A DNA stretch of 41,196 bases from positions 1-41,196 of the forward strand of contig CALJNB010000076.1 of the NCBI GenBank assembly GCA_937981985.1, read 5' to 3'. The position numbers and the translations under genes are program-made. The notes under the pieces were generated by a model. The model was not told the DNA's origin and searched no databases. It saw only the letters and a program-made list of their open reading frames with translations. The DNA is from an uncultured bacterium (GTDB lineage: Bacteria > Myxococcota_A > Bradymonadia > Bradymonadales > Bradymonadaceae). Positions 16,186-25,887 of the stretch are shown here, one piece after another. The stretch's first letter is position 1. The number at the start of each line of letters is the position of its first letter.

Positions 16186-18141
16186 TTAGCGAATCGAGAA
16201 AGGATAGGTAATTTTTTGATTCGTGGTCGCATCGGTTTTTGGGAACTTCATTCCCGCGACCACCTTTTGTACACATCGGCCGACATCGGTTCCTGAAAAA
16301 GAACCTTGAGTCTTCGCGCCGGTAACCCGACCATTGGGTTTAACGGAAAAACCAACTTTGACGCTTCCTTTCAACCCTTTCTTATTAGACGCCTTCGCAC
16401 AATTGGCTACTCGTCCGCCATACTTTCGAATTGTACCCTTCACCTCAGACCGAGAAAGTTTCATTTTGCCTTCTGGCTTTTGGGCCTCAGCTTTCTTTTC
16501 TGTTTTTTCTTTCGCCTTCTTTCCGTCTCCGATTCCATCGAGCAGATCATCAATACCACCGCCGCCAGCTTTTTCTTTCTTCGCTGATGCTTTTTCTGCC
16601 TTCGCAGCTTTTGCAGCTTTAGCCTCTTGAGCTTTTCTCTCTTTTTCTTTTTTCTCTTTTGCTAAACGCTTTTTCTTTTCTCGCCTGGTTTCATTTTTAG
16701 GCGGTTTCTTCTCTTTTTTAGCTTCTTTTTCTTCAGTCTTTTTCGCCAATGCGGCAATTTTTACTTCGGCCTCTTTTGTGCTTTTCGTATCACCACTTTC
16801 TTTGGCTTCTGCGAGGAGTTTCATCAACTCTTCTTTGGTGACCCCCGCCGACTCTGGTTTAACAATCTCTTTTGTTACGATTTGTGGCGCAGGTTCTGGA
16901 CGCGTTAGCGTATATGCCGCGAAACCTAATGCGGCTAATAAAAGCACCGTTACAATACCGATGATAATATAGAGAGTCTTATTGGATTTGTGCGATCCCA
17001 TGGGCATTAACGCCGGCATCGCCATCGTCCCGTGTGCAAAAGGATCAACCTGAGCCGAAGAAACTACAGCAGGGGCGCCCATGACTCCTGGATCAACAGA
17101 TGCGCCACCACCACCACCGGATAACGATGTATGAGCTGCTGCTAAAGCTTGAATGTCGATAAGTCCTGAACCCTCACCGATGACACCATTACTTGTGTCC
17201 ATTGTGTTCGAGTTCGTTGTGGGATTAACCGCCTTGACTTGATCTAAGCTCGATAGTGAAAACAAGACGGAGTTTTCGTTGCGGACTCCGACCATATCGC
17301 TATTGCCCATAGAACTATTTATCTGCGGTTGAGGCTGTTGCGATGCAACTTCGGCAGATGAAGCAGTGGAATCGAATGCGCCAAAAATTCCGCCTCCGCC
17401 CATTGAGTCTATTCCATCATTCCCAGACGCAAAAGGGTCGTTATATGCCTCTGAAGGAGCTGCCGTAGCATAACTATCTGACCCGTACGGATCATTGCTT
17501 CCATAAGGATCGTTTGAACCATAAGGATCACTTGCACTCATTGCGGCGGCATCAGGGGCTGAGTTAAATAAGTCGTTTGAACCGTAAGGATCGGGCTGTC
17601 CCGCAAAGGGATCCGATGGTGCTGAACCGTTGAAAGGGTCGTTTCCAAAATCGTCAAAATTCGAACTAGGATTTGCTTGTGCAGCAAAGGGATCTGCGGC
17701 TGCTCCTAGACCAAGTGACTCTGCAGTTTGCGAAATCGTCGCTTCGTCGTCATCGTCGTCAAGATTGGAACGATAATGCGAGGCATCCACGACATTGGTA
17801 GCGGCTTCGGGGCTTGCTGTTCCGGGTGATAAATGACCAAAGTCCGAAATATCGGTCAACGGTATCCAATCGGACATTCCATCCTTCCAGGTGTAGGTTG
17901 TTGAATCGATACGACCTGCAAGGAAGTAGCCTTCAACTTCGTCCTTGGAGATGGGTCCAACTTGTTCGCCATCAATAACGACGAACCAATCCGGAGCCGC
18001 AGTTTGAGAGTTCTCGACCGCACCGCCTTTAACGACAATTACGTTGGAACACTTCTTACAACGAATCTTAAATACTTTACCCTGAACTTTATCATCAGAT
18101 ATAGAGTATTTCGCGCTACAACTGCCACAGACTATCTTCAT
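16186..18141 (-). CDS. GltJ/AgmX-like protein: zinc ribbon, GYF domain, TM helix and TonB-like C-terminus
   Basis: This 651-residue protein begins with a zinc ribbon (C5, C8, C28, C31; MJ0042 type). A GYF_2-like domain follows at about residues 50-102 (DWFVVIDGEQVGPISKDEV, then WIPLTDI). Then comes an acidic low-complexity stretch with repeated DPYGSN units and a conserved-looking NENSVLFSLSSL/GSGLIDIQALA pair. One membrane helix lies near 390-412, after which there is a long Lys/Glu-rich segment. A ~90-residue AgmX/TonB-like terminal domain closes the protein. This order matches Myxococcus GltJ, which links a cytoplasmic regulator to the periplasmic Glt complex at focal adhesions. ATG 18141 follows AGGAGAG. 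It is the last gene of the operon. Family-level similarity is strong; a role in gliding is inferred. Confidence 0.85.
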   Translation of the reverse strand: MKIVCGSCSAKYSISDDKVQGKVFKIRCKKCSNVIVVKGGAVENSQTAAPDWFVVIDGEQVGPISKDEVEGYFLAGRIDSTTYTWKDGMSDWIPLTDISDFGHLSPGTASPEAATNVVDASHYRSNLDDDDDEATISQTAESLGLGAAADPFAAQANPSSNFDDFGNDPFNGSAPSDPFAGQPDPYGSNDLFNSAPDAAAMSASDPYGSNDPYGSNDPYGSDSYATAAPSEAYNDPFASGNDGIDSMGGGGIFGAFDSTASSAEVASQQPQPQINSSMGNSDMVGVRNENSVLFSLSSLDQVKAVNPTTNSNTMDTSNGVIGEGSGLIDIQALAAAHTSLSGGGGGASVDPGVMGAPAVVSSAQVDPFAHGTMAMPALMPMGSHKSNKTLYIIIGIVTVLLLAALGFAAYTLTRPEPAPQIVTKEIVKPESAGVTKEELMKLLAEAKESGDTKSTKEAEVKIAALAKKTEEKEAKKEKKPPKNETRREKKKRLAKEKKEKERKAQEAKAAKAAKAEKASAKKEKAGGGGIDDLLDGIGDGKKAKEKTEKKAEAQKPEGKMKLSRSEVKGTIRKYGGRVANCAKASNKKGLKGSVKVGFSVKPNGRVTGAKTQGSFSGTDVGRCVQKVVAGMKFPKTDATTNQKITYPFSIR

Positions 18142-18175
18142 CAACTCTCCTTTTCTACTCCAACAGATCTAACGA

Positions 18176-18427
18176 TTATTGGAGCGCTCTTTCGCCTGCT
18201 GTTTCTCGAACTCTAGATAAAAAACTTTTCTTTAAATTAAGCAAACGCTTAAATTTAGCTTTTTTTCTGGCTTCAGCTCGCATTCCATCAGGGATCTTCA
18301 ACTGACCGTCAATCAACATATCATCGAAGTCATAAAACTTTGACTTTGTAGGTTGGTCTTGGGCAAAACTCGTGGAGGCCATAAGAATGATGGTTAAGAA
18401 ACCAATGATCGTTGCAACGCGTTGCAT
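18176..18427 (-). CDS. Small exported protein of the Glt-like operon
   Basis: This 83-residue protein has a clear signal peptide (cleavage after SFA, before QDQP) and a short mature part with FYDFDDMLIDGQLKIP followed by a basic helix rich in Lys and Arg. I do not recognise a named family. ATG 18427 has AAGGAA at six bases. It lies 34 bases before the GltJ-like gene and 90 bases after the TPR lipoprotein gene, so it belongs to the operon. It may be an accessory periplasmic subunit. Confidence 0.75.
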   Translation of the reverse strand: MQRVATIIGFLTIILMASTSFAQDQPTKSKFYDFDDMLIDGQLKIPDGMRAEARKKAKFKRLLNLKKSFLSRVRETAGERALQ

Positions 18428-18462
18428 ATATTTTCCTTCGTAAATGGGTTTTGCCCATCGTT

Positions 18463-18491
18463 ATGTTACAAATTCGTCGACCTACCGTCAA
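18463..18491 (-). promoter_or_regulatory. Possible internal promoter before the small exported protein
   Basis: In the 90-base gap, TTGACG (18491-18486) and TAACAT (18468-18463) are 17 bases apart on the minus strand. They precede a short hairpin (ATGGG/CCCAT, 18444-18458). This could allow the last two genes to be expressed separately. The -10 is weak. Confidence 0.33.
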
Positions 18492-18517
18492 CGAACCAAT
18501 ATCGATTACTTTTCGGC

Positions 18518-19723
18518 CTATTCGGCGCCCTCTTCTGGCGTTTCATCGCTTACTTCGGGCTCTTTCGGAGCTTTTTGATTGGATTGAGATTTTAAGAAAT
18601 TAATCATTGCGTTATATTGAGTGATTTTTTCCTTCTCTTTTGTGAGTGTAACCAGCTTTTCGTAGTGGGTAATCGCTTTTTTGGGGTTAGCTAGAAACGA
18701 TTCATTAAGCTTTGCGAGCCGTTCGTAACTGGACACGTGATCCTTATCACACCGATCGGTATAAAATGTGTATTCGGCCTCCGCATTCGCGTGGTTACCT
18801 AGCGCGTACAATGCGGCACCGTTGCCGAGTCTGGCTACGCAATGTTCTGGTGCTATTCGAACCGCCTCGGAAAACTGAACTCCGGCACGTTGATAATCTA
18901 AGTACTCAAGAAGAATCGTTCCCAGGTTTAATCTCGCTTGGAGGTAATTCGGATCGCTATCGACGGCCTTGGTAAACGAAGCAACTGCTTCGGGCATCTT
19001 CTCTTCCTGAACATAAACGAGGCCTAGATTGTTATGGAGATCAGGATTTTTTCCGTCGACTTTGATCGCACGGTTGAAAATGTACTTAGCCAACGAAAGG
19101 TTGTTATCTTTGTGATAAACCTGACCAAGCGTCGTTAATGCGGCAACATTTTCTGAATCTTCGCGTAAAATCGCTTGCAAATGCTTTAACGCATCCGCGT
19201 TATTTCCTTTTCTAAAGGAGAGCACGGCGAGATTGTTGATGGCATTTAAATTATCAGGCTCACGAGCAACAACTTCAGCGAAGAGCGCTTGCGCTTCGTC
19301 AAATTTGCCGTTCACGGCTAGGGCTCGACCAAGAGCTACCGTATAATCAAGTACGTCCGAATCGATTTGTTTAGCCGAACGCAAAAACTGCTCTGCTTTA
19401 TCATTCTGTCCGAGGCTCGTATAAATCAAACCTAAATTATAGTGGGCTTCAGCAAAAGTCGGTTCAAGTTCAACTGACCGTGTGAGGGCGTCGATGGCCA
19501 GTTTATTGTCGGGCTTTTCTTTGGCAATCTCAGTAACTGCCAACTGGAACTTATCGATCGCTTCCTGCTGCATACCGAGTTCAGTAGCAGCTGTAGAAAC
19601 CTCTTCTTTGACTACAGTATCTTTCTTTTTTTGGGTCGAACACCCAACAAGTAAAAACGCAGTCGTCGCGAAGATCAACGCATTGCGGCACATGAAAGAC
19701 TGAGTTGTATTATTGTTTTTCAT
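18518..19723 (-). CDS. TPR lipoprotein, GltE/AglT- or NfsE-like
   Basis: This 401-residue protein has a signal peptide and lipobox LVGC (C28), then an array of about eight tetratricopeptide repeats (for example AEAHYNLGLIYTSLGQNDKAEQFL and PDLHNNLGLVYVQEEKMPEAVASF) to residue ~370. It has an acidic tail. TPR lipoproteins anchor to the outer membrane and scaffold complexes; GltE in Myxococcus is the equivalent by position and architecture. ATG 19723 has AGGAGAG at good spacing, nine bases after the large TPR gene. Confidence 0.8.
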   Translation of the reverse strand: MKNNNTTQSFMCRNALIFATTAFLLVGCSTQKKKDTVVKEEVSTAATELGMQQEAIDKFQLAVTEIAKEKPDNKLAIDALTRSVELEPTFAEAHYNLGLIYTSLGQNDKAEQFLRSAKQIDSDVLDYTVALGRALAVNGKFDEAQALFAEVVAREPDNLNAINNLAVLSFRKGNNADALKHLQAILREDSENVAALTTLGQVYHKDNNLSLAKYIFNRAIKVDGKNPDLHNNLGLVYVQEEKMPEAVASFTKAVDSDPNYLQARLNLGTILLEYLDYQRAGVQFSEAVRIAPEHCVARLGNGAALYALGNHANAEAEYTFYTDRCDKDHVSSYERLAKLNESFLANPKKAITHYEKLVTLTKEKEKITQYNAMINFLKSQSNQKAPKEPEVSDETPEEGAE

Positions 19724-19732
19724 ATTGCTCTC

Positions 19733-22700
19733 CTATTTCGACGCTTGGGGTTTCGGTTCATTTTTAGCGGGCTCAACGACAGGTTGAACAGCCTTTCTCG
19801 CCTTAACGCGCTTAATCACCTCTTCCAAGTTCGTGACCGCTTTTGGAATACTAAAATTCGTACGCGAATGACCGACTTTAACGCCGTCTTGTCCGGTAAT
19901 TGGATAAGCGTCGCTTTCAAGTTTGCTAATGGCCGCTGCTGATTTACTACTCCACTCGTTGTAGGCCTTGAACTGTAGCGCAAGCTTTAATGCTGTACGG
20001 AACGAAGTGAGTGCTTTCTCCTGAAGTGGGAACGCATTGTCATCTAATGCGCCCTGAAAGGCGTCTTGCTGATCTTCCGTCAAACCTTTTGGAAGCGGAA
20101 GGTTATAAATATTATCGGAAAAATCTTTGTACATTTGCCCGACACGGTACGCGCTAGCTGCGACCCAGCGTGGTGATTTCATCGCCACCACTTCGAGGTA
20201 CATTTTTTCAGCTTTTTGCTCTAACTCACCTTTGGTCTGTAGAGATTTAGTAAGCTTGTTCATCGGAAATGCAACAAGTTTGGCTGCCACGAACTTACGA
20301 TAGACTCTCTCTGCTTGAAGAAAACGAGCTTGACCGGCCCAGAATTTCGCTTTCTTTTTGTCTTCTTCGTTTAGCGCCGCGTATTTAGAAAGTGCTGCGG
20401 TATAGAATTTATCAGACGTGGTTTCCCATTTCTTCGACTGAATTTTTTCTTCGAGAAGTCCGCGCTCAAGATTGATCTCCACCAGTTCGACTGGAGTCAC
20501 ATCTTTGCGTTTTGCAAAAGAATCAAAACGTTTGATCGCTTGTTTCCAATCTTTCTTCTCTTTCTCCAAGTAAGCTAAGTGGATATTTAGGTCCCGAATG
20601 TTTTTTCGCTCTGGATAAAGAGCCATGTATTTGGTGTAAGTCGCGATAGATTTATCGTAATCAGCCATCGCTTCACGAATCACAGCAGCGTTATACATCG
20701 CGTCCGCTGCCTTTGGATGGTCCTTATATTTAACGTCCTCACCTTTTTCATTTTTGTACGGTGCGGTTGTACCCATGCGTTCGAAATACGAAGCGGCTTT
20801 TTCGAAATCAGCGCGAGATTCGAAAATAGCCCCCATGACGAAAATGGACTGTGGTGCATTGGCGTCTTTCGGATAGGTCGAAACAACGCGCTCATACAAC
20901 GCAACGGCTTTAGTAATTTCGTCGGCAGCTTCTCGCGCAGCTGCAGCATTGAAGAGTGAACCGGCTGCGTATTGAGATTTAGGGAACTCATCGGCGAGCT
21001 TTATCCAACGGTCGACGGCTTTGTCAGTGCTTCCGCCTGACTTCAGGGACTTAGCGTCTTCATTGATAGCGAACACAATAGCAGACTCAAGTTTGGCTTT
21101 TGGTGTCACATCGAAAATACGCTTATCTAGTAGGTAACGCCCCCACGTTTCAACTTCATCCCATTTTTTCAAACGGTAGTTGGCTTCCAGAAGACTGTTT
21201 CCTGCAAAACTAGCGTAACGATGTTTCGGAGCATTTTTGATGATGCTTTCGTAACGCGGAACACATTTGTCGTACTGCCCATGACTTTTATAAACTTCAG
21301 CGGCAACAAAATCAACGGTAGGTGTCACATTTTCCTTAGGATACATTTCCGAGTACTGGTCACTTGCTTCAACGAATTTTTGTTCGAACTTCAAGAGTTC
21401 TGAACGCGGAATCGGCTTGGTCTCAATACTCTCTGCTTTTTGATTCGTCGCCTTTCGAGCGCGTTGTGATTCGTCGTATTTTGCCATCTCGACCAAAATA
21501 CTCGACGGGTGGTTTTTCTTAACCAACTCATCAAAGGCTTGAACGATCGCGTAAGCAGAATCTTTCACAATAGCGTCGACTTCAGCTTTTTGAGCATCTT
21601 TGGGTACTTTGTTATTTTTGAAGAGATTCACAACCGTTTGATACTGCACGGCTGCTTTTTCAAACTCTCCAAGATCGATGAGCAAAATCTCACCTAAGAA
21701 GAAGTTCATATCAAAAGCAGCGGCAGAGTCTGGAAAACGTTTAATATACCCGCGGTAATACCCAGCAGCTTTTACGTAATCGGTTTTAGCGCCGTTTTTC
21801 TGTGCACGACGATGGTAGAAGTTTGAAAGGTAAGACAGTGATGCATCGACAAGTAAGGTTGCATTTGAAGTCGCGCCCTTGTCAGATTTATTCTTCGCCC
21901 ACCAAGTGCCGGCTGGTTCAAGGTATGCGACAAAGCGATTCATAGACTTCTCAAGCGAAGCAAGGTCGTTTACGTCCTTCTTCTTGGCGATAATAATCGA
22001 TTCAGCCCATTGTGGAATGCGTTTGTCATTAGGCATCTCTTTTATGAAAAACTCAAAAATCTCGACAGCTAACTCGTCTTTGCCTTGGGCTTCGTAGAGA
22101 CCTGCCAATTGGCCGATCTTCTTGTACATGAACTCATCGCCTTTCTTCTTTTTGAGGTAATCACGGGCTTCGCCCCAACCGCCATCAATCTCCGCATAGG
22201 CAATGACGAGATCATTTATAGCTTGATTCTGAAATCCAAGCGTCTTATTAGTTCTTGAAACCACGGCTTTGAAAGTCTTAACGCTATTTCGAAATTCGCC
22301 CTGGTTGTAGTAGACCCAACCGAGTTTGTAGAGAGAATAGTCGAAAAGATTATGTCCTTTGAATTTCAGAACTTTAGCGTAATTATCCTTAGCCGCGCCT
22401 AGCATTTGTTTCTTGAAAAAAAACTCCCCGAGTTCCAGATGCGTGTCTGGAATGTAGCGAGAGTTTGGATAGTTCTTCACGAGCTTCTGCAAATAATTTA
22501 CAGCTGATGCTCCTTTCCCCGCTTCGATAAGACCTTTACCTAAACGATAAAACACTTCGTCTAATCTCTCATAGCCCGGATACTGGCCCGCAATTGCTTT
22601 ATAAATCTCTTGCGGTTGCGAATAGTCGGCTACCGGCTCTTTACAATCGTTCTCGTCTGTTGTTCCGCCTTCCGCAGCGGTAAGACACTGATTATAGCTG

Positions 22701-23128
22701 GCACGTTCACGAATATAGCTCCAATTTTTCGTCTCCCACATGAGCTCTGCTTTTTGAAACATGAGATCAGGCATATTCTTGGCGTAAGGATCTTTGGAAA
22801 TCATTTTTTCCAATCCAGCGATCATCGAACGATTTTTATCTTCGAGCGCACGCTTTAGTTTGTCGATTTCTTCCGGCGAGCGTTTTTCGGATTCTGCCTC
22901 AACGTCTTTTGCAGTAACAGAGGGCCCGTCGGCCTTCGCCGCTTCTTTATCCCGCTTGTCTTTGTCAAGACGTTTCGCGCGTTCTGCCGCACGCTTTTGA
23001 GCGGCATCTTCTGTCTTTTTGTTAACGTTCTTTTTGACCTTCGTCTTCGAAACGTCCTGCGAAAAAGCGCTGCTAGGTACACCTACACACAACGCCAAGA
23101 ATAAAACTATTTTGAGATGTTTATTCAT
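19733..23128 (-). CDS. Large periplasmic TPR protein, GltD/AgmU- or NfsD-like
   Basis: This 1131-residue protein has an N-terminal signal peptide (hydrophobic core IVLFLALCVGV, cleavage near SAFSQ) and a Lys/Arg/Glu-rich charged helix to about residue 110. Many TPR or TPR-like repeats follow along the rest, such as YEAQGKDELAVEIFEFFIKE and DEITKAVALYERVVSTYP. In Myxococcus the giant TPR protein GltD (AgmU) is the periplasmic core of the gliding machine. I chose ATG 23128, overlapping the upstream stop by ATGA; another Met lies four codons earlier. Length and order support the comparison. Sequence identity to GltD could not be tested here. Confidence 0.8.
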   Translation of the reverse strand: MNKHLKIVLFLALCVGVPSSAFSQDVSKTKVKKNVNKKTEDAAQKRAAERAKRLDKDKRDKEAAKADGPSVTAKDVEAESEKRSPEEIDKLKRALEDKNRSMIAGLEKMISKDPYAKNMPDLMFQKAELMWETKNWSYIRERASYNQCLTAAEGGTTDENDCKEPVADYSQPQEIYKAIAGQYPGYERLDEVFYRLGKGLIEAGKGASAVNYLQKLVKNYPNSRYIPDTHLELGEFFFKKQMLGAAKDNYAKVLKFKGHNLFDYSLYKLGWVYYNQGEFRNSVKTFKAVVSRTNKTLGFQNQAINDLVIAYAEIDGGWGEARDYLKKKKGDEFMYKKIGQLAGLYEAQGKDELAVEIFEFFIKEMPNDKRIPQWAESIIIAKKKDVNDLASLEKSMNRFVAYLEPAGTWWAKNKSDKGATSNATLLVDASLSYLSNFYHRRAQKNGAKTDYVKAAGYYRGYIKRFPDSAAAFDMNFFLGEILLIDLGEFEKAAVQYQTVVNLFKNNKVPKDAQKAEVDAIVKDSAYAIVQAFDELVKKNHPSSILVEMAKYDESQRARKATNQKAESIETKPIPRSELLKFEQKFVEASDQYSEMYPKENVTPTVDFVAAEVYKSHGQYDKCVPRYESIIKNAPKHRYASFAGNSLLEANYRLKKWDEVETWGRYLLDKRIFDVTPKAKLESAIVFAINEDAKSLKSGGSTDKAVDRWIKLADEFPKSQYAAGSLFNAAAAREAADEITKAVALYERVVSTYPKDANAPQSIFVMGAIFESRADFEKAASYFERMGTTAPYKNEKGEDVKYKDHPKAADAMYNAAVIREAMADYDKSIATYTKYMALYPERKNIRDLNIHLAYLEKEKKDWKQAIKRFDSFAKRKDVTPVELVEINLERGLLEEKIQSKKWETTSDKFYTAALSKYAALNEEDKKKAKFWAGQARFLQAERVYRKFVAAKLVAFPMNKLTKSLQTKGELEQKAEKMYLEVVAMKSPRWVAASAYRVGQMYKDFSDNIYNLPLPKGLTEDQQDAFQGALDDNAFPLQEKALTSFRTALKLALQFKAYNEWSSKSAAAISKLESDAYPITGQDGVKVGHSRTNFSIPKAVTNLEEVIKRVKARKAVQPVVEPAKNEPKPQASK

Positions 23129-25068
23129 TGTTCGACACACTCCGTTCTGAGGCTGCTTCTGAAGTTGGGTACTTCATCGAGCCAATATTCACCTTCAAAT
23201 TTCCAACGTTGCCAATCATCAGCAACAACAAAGAAAGTCGATCCGGCACCCGCGTTTGCAGGCTCCCAACCAGGATTGAGAAGTTTTTGTTCTAATTGTC
23301 GTTTTTCTTCGGAATTAATATCAAACTCGATCTGGGTTGCTTTTAGCGACCAATCTTCGAGTTCAAGATCGATTCCAGAAAGCTTCTGCTGGACAAGAAT
23401 CCCACCCTCTTCAATTTTAGCGGTCAACTGACCACTAACGTTGTCCAAAACAACCTGACCGAATGCACCGAGAGAAGAAATATTGTTTTCTAACGCCGAT
23501 TTTTCTGCGCGAAGTGTTTTGATGATTTGGTAGATATTATAAAAACCGGTATCGTCGAGTACGGCGTTGTAAAACAAAGGCGGCAGTCCTTTGTCATCAG
23601 GTGCGTACTCCATCATCATTGTCCAGTAAGCTGCAGGCTCTTTCGTATCAGCCAACACTTTTTTCAAACGAGGAAGCTTTTCAAGATATCGTTTTTTGAA
23701 TTCAGCAAGTGCGATCTGACTTTTCTCAAATTTACACAAATTGAGATAGACCGTTGATTCAAGAACGTAGAGATCCGGGAAATACCATTTCGAATAATAG
23801 GGGCTGTTTAAAGTATGGAATACTCCCAGCGCTCGATTATGATCATTTTTGAGGAAGTACGTCCACGCCTGCTCGAAGGTTGCTTCAGCATTGCGACTCG
23901 AGTCACGTGGCAGCTTTTGATAATAGAAAAGAGCAACATCATAAAGACCTACCTCATACCAGGTACGTGCGAGAGCTAAATATCCGAGCTGAAGTATATC
24001 TTTGTTACTATCTTGGCTTTTTTCTGCTGATACGATCGCCCCCTGAAAATTTTTCAATGCACCGGCAATATCGTTTACCGACTCATCGAGTTGAGCGATT
24101 CCCATCACGTAGCGAGATTCAGGATAGTCCGATGACCCGTCTTCTACTTTAGAAAGGTATTGGATCGCCAAGTCAGCACGATTATAATCGAAGAAAAATT
24201 TACCCATATAGTAGTTAAATTCATTTTTAAATTCACTGTTCTTATCACCGACGTATAACTTCGTAAGCTCTTCGAGGACCGGAGGACGGTAACCGACTTT
24301 ACGGGTGAGAACCTGCAGCATTCCAAAAGCTTCTTTGAAATGCGGCTTCTCTGAACCTGCCATCAATACCTCTAGAAGCGGTCGTGATGCGCCCGACAGA
24401 ATTCCCTCTTGGTATACAGATTTAGCAAGACCAAATTTCGCCTCGTACCATTCATTACTTGTAGGATCAGGATTCAAACTTAGAAATTCCAAATATCCAC
24501 GCGCAGCATCCATATTATCGCCGCTTTCAACGTCATCTTTATATTCTTCAAGTTTCTTTGCTGCTTCTTTCAGTTGTTTTGCACGAATAACCGCTTCGTC
24601 TTTCTGAATATTGAGCTCTTCTGCTTTTTTAATGATCTCGTCTTCACGTGCCTTGATCTCAGCTTCACGTGCCTTTTTTTCTTCATCCGTTTCGTCGGTA
24701 CTAGGAGCGGGAGCCGGATCCAAATTGACATCCGCTGGCGGAACGACATCGCCCGCGGGCGGAACAACATCCCCTGCCGGTGCGTCTTCAGGTTCAACTT
24801 TCGTTCCTTTTACCCGACCGCTTGCCTTAAGATGCGCGATAACTGGATCACTTACGCCTTGAAGTCTCAACTCTCCGAGCTCTTCAGGTGTAAGATTAAG
24901 TTCATCGGCTCCGCTTGAATCGATAACAGCGATAATATCTTTGTCAGCCAGACCAAGCTTTGCCATTTGAATAAGTTGATTTTTGTCGATTGCAAATGCG
25001 TTTGTTGCAATACAGAAAATCAAAGTAACGGCGAGTAGTCCAATCATGCGTGTGACGCGATTTTTCAT
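23125..25068 (-). CDS. Periplasmic TPR protein, GltC/NfsC-like
   Basis: This 647-residue protein has a signal peptide (cleavage after NAFA). A short helical domain follows (residues ~20-80) with LNLTPEELGELRLQGVSDPV. Then come a Pro/Ala linker with repeated GDVVPPA units, a coiled-coil segment (~125-170) and TPR-like repeats to about residue 520. The tail contains another helical pair. Size and layout resemble GltC, the ~670-residue TPR partner of GltA and GltB. ATG 25068 has GGAAGAG upstream; the frame extends eight codons more without a better site. The stop overlaps the next gene's start. Confidence 0.77.
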   Translation of the reverse strand: MKNRVTRMIGLLAVTLIFCIATNAFAIDKNQLIQMAKLGLADKDIIAVIDSSGADELNLTPEELGELRLQGVSDPVIAHLKASGRVKGTKVEPEDAPAGDVVPPAGDVVPPADVNLDPAPAPSTDETDEEKKAREAEIKAREDEIIKKAEELNIQKDEAVIRAKQLKEAAKKLEEYKDDVESGDNMDAARGYLEFLSLNPDPTSNEWYEAKFGLAKSVYQEGILSGASRPLLEVLMAGSEKPHFKEAFGMLQVLTRKVGYRPPVLEELTKLYVGDKNSEFKNEFNYYMGKFFFDYNRADLAIQYLSKVEDGSSDYPESRYVMGIAQLDESVNDIAGALKNFQGAIVSAEKSQDSNKDILQLGYLALARTWYEVGLYDVALFYYQKLPRDSSRNAEATFEQAWTYFLKNDHNRALGVFHTLNSPYYSKWYFPDLYVLESTVYLNLCKFEKSQIALAEFKKRYLEKLPRLKKVLADTKEPAAYWTMMMEYAPDDKGLPPLFYNAVLDDTGFYNIYQIIKTLRAEKSALENNISSLGAFGQVVLDNVSGQLTAKIEEGGILVQQKLSGIDLELEDWSLKATQIEFDINSEEKRQLEQKLLNPGWEPANAGAGSTFFVVADDWQRWKFEGEYWLDEVPNFRSSLRTECVEQ

Positions 25069-25128
25069 TTCTCTTCCTTTCCATGGGGCCATTTAACCCA
25101 TTCGTTTTTCATAGTTCGCGTTCAGGAA

Positions 25129-25878
25129 CTAAAATAAGTATGATGCACCGACGGTAAATTCGCTTGGAATGGTTAATCGTTCCCAAAAACCGTTGACGCT
25201 CTCGGATTCAGCACCGGGGTAAACGTAAAATCTTCCATCAAGACGAACTGTTATCTCTTTCGTCACAAAGAATCCGACACCACCGCCGAACACAAGTTCC
25301 GGACTCATTTCAACTGATGACGTTTTATGATCAACGCTTGGCCGATCTACTTGAACAACCCCGGCGCCTAGAGCCAGATTTAAGTCAAAATGAGAAAGTT
25401 TCGAGTTGAGAAACGCTAATTTCCCATACAAAGGGCTCCAGATGAGTACGGCGTTTGCGCGCCACAAAAATCTATCTTCCAGATCAGTCGTAACATCGAA
25501 GCCCGCTTGTCTCTCGTCTTTGATAAAATCTGTAATTTCAGTTTTATGGGTAAAGACCTGCAATCCTATATCGCCATCGGCGCTTGGAGTTCCCATGAAG
25601 GAGCCGCCGATTTCGATCGAAGCTTGTTCCGTAAAGTGATACTGCAGACGCAGTCCAATCGGATTATACCAAAAGAAGGGCTCGCTAGTCATGAGTCCCA
25701 GCTGTAATCCTAGGGCCAATCGCCCCGCCCGCTCATAAATACGATTGTCCACGACGGGTAAATCACGCTCAGTCGTCCAATAGTTAGAGAGTTCTTTGTC
25801 GACGTTCTCTTCGGCTGCCACAAAGGGAGCCGCAAAAGTTGTTAAGACCAGAACCGATAAGATTAGTGTATTTTTCAT
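25129..25878 (-). CDS. Outer-membrane beta-barrel protein, second of a tandem pair
   Basis: This ~249-residue protein has a signal peptide (cleavage near FVAAE) and a short motif YWTTERDLPVV...RAGRLALGL. Alternating beta strands with GLRLQYHF, EIGGSF and a terminal TVGASYLF follow, the last residue being the Phe typical of barrels folded by the BAM complex. It is paralogous to the adjacent upstream gene and belongs to the myxobacterial OMP family that includes GltA and GltB. ATG 25881 is also possible; AGGA is better spaced for 25878. The gene lies ten bases after its paralogue. Confidence 0.8.
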   Translation of the reverse strand: MKNTLILSVLVLTTFAAPFVAAEENVDKELSNYWTTERDLPVVDNRIYERAGRLALGLQLGLMTSEPFFWYNPIGLRLQYHFTEQASIEIGGSFMGTPSADGDIGLQVFTHKTEITDFIKDERQAGFDVTTDLEDRFLWRANAVLIWSPLYGKLAFLNSKLSHFDLNLALGAGVVQVDRPSVDHKTSSVEMSPELVFGGGVGFFVTKEITVRLDGRFYVYPGAESESVNGFWERLTIPSEFTVGASYLF

Positions 25879-25887
25879 CATCGTGTC

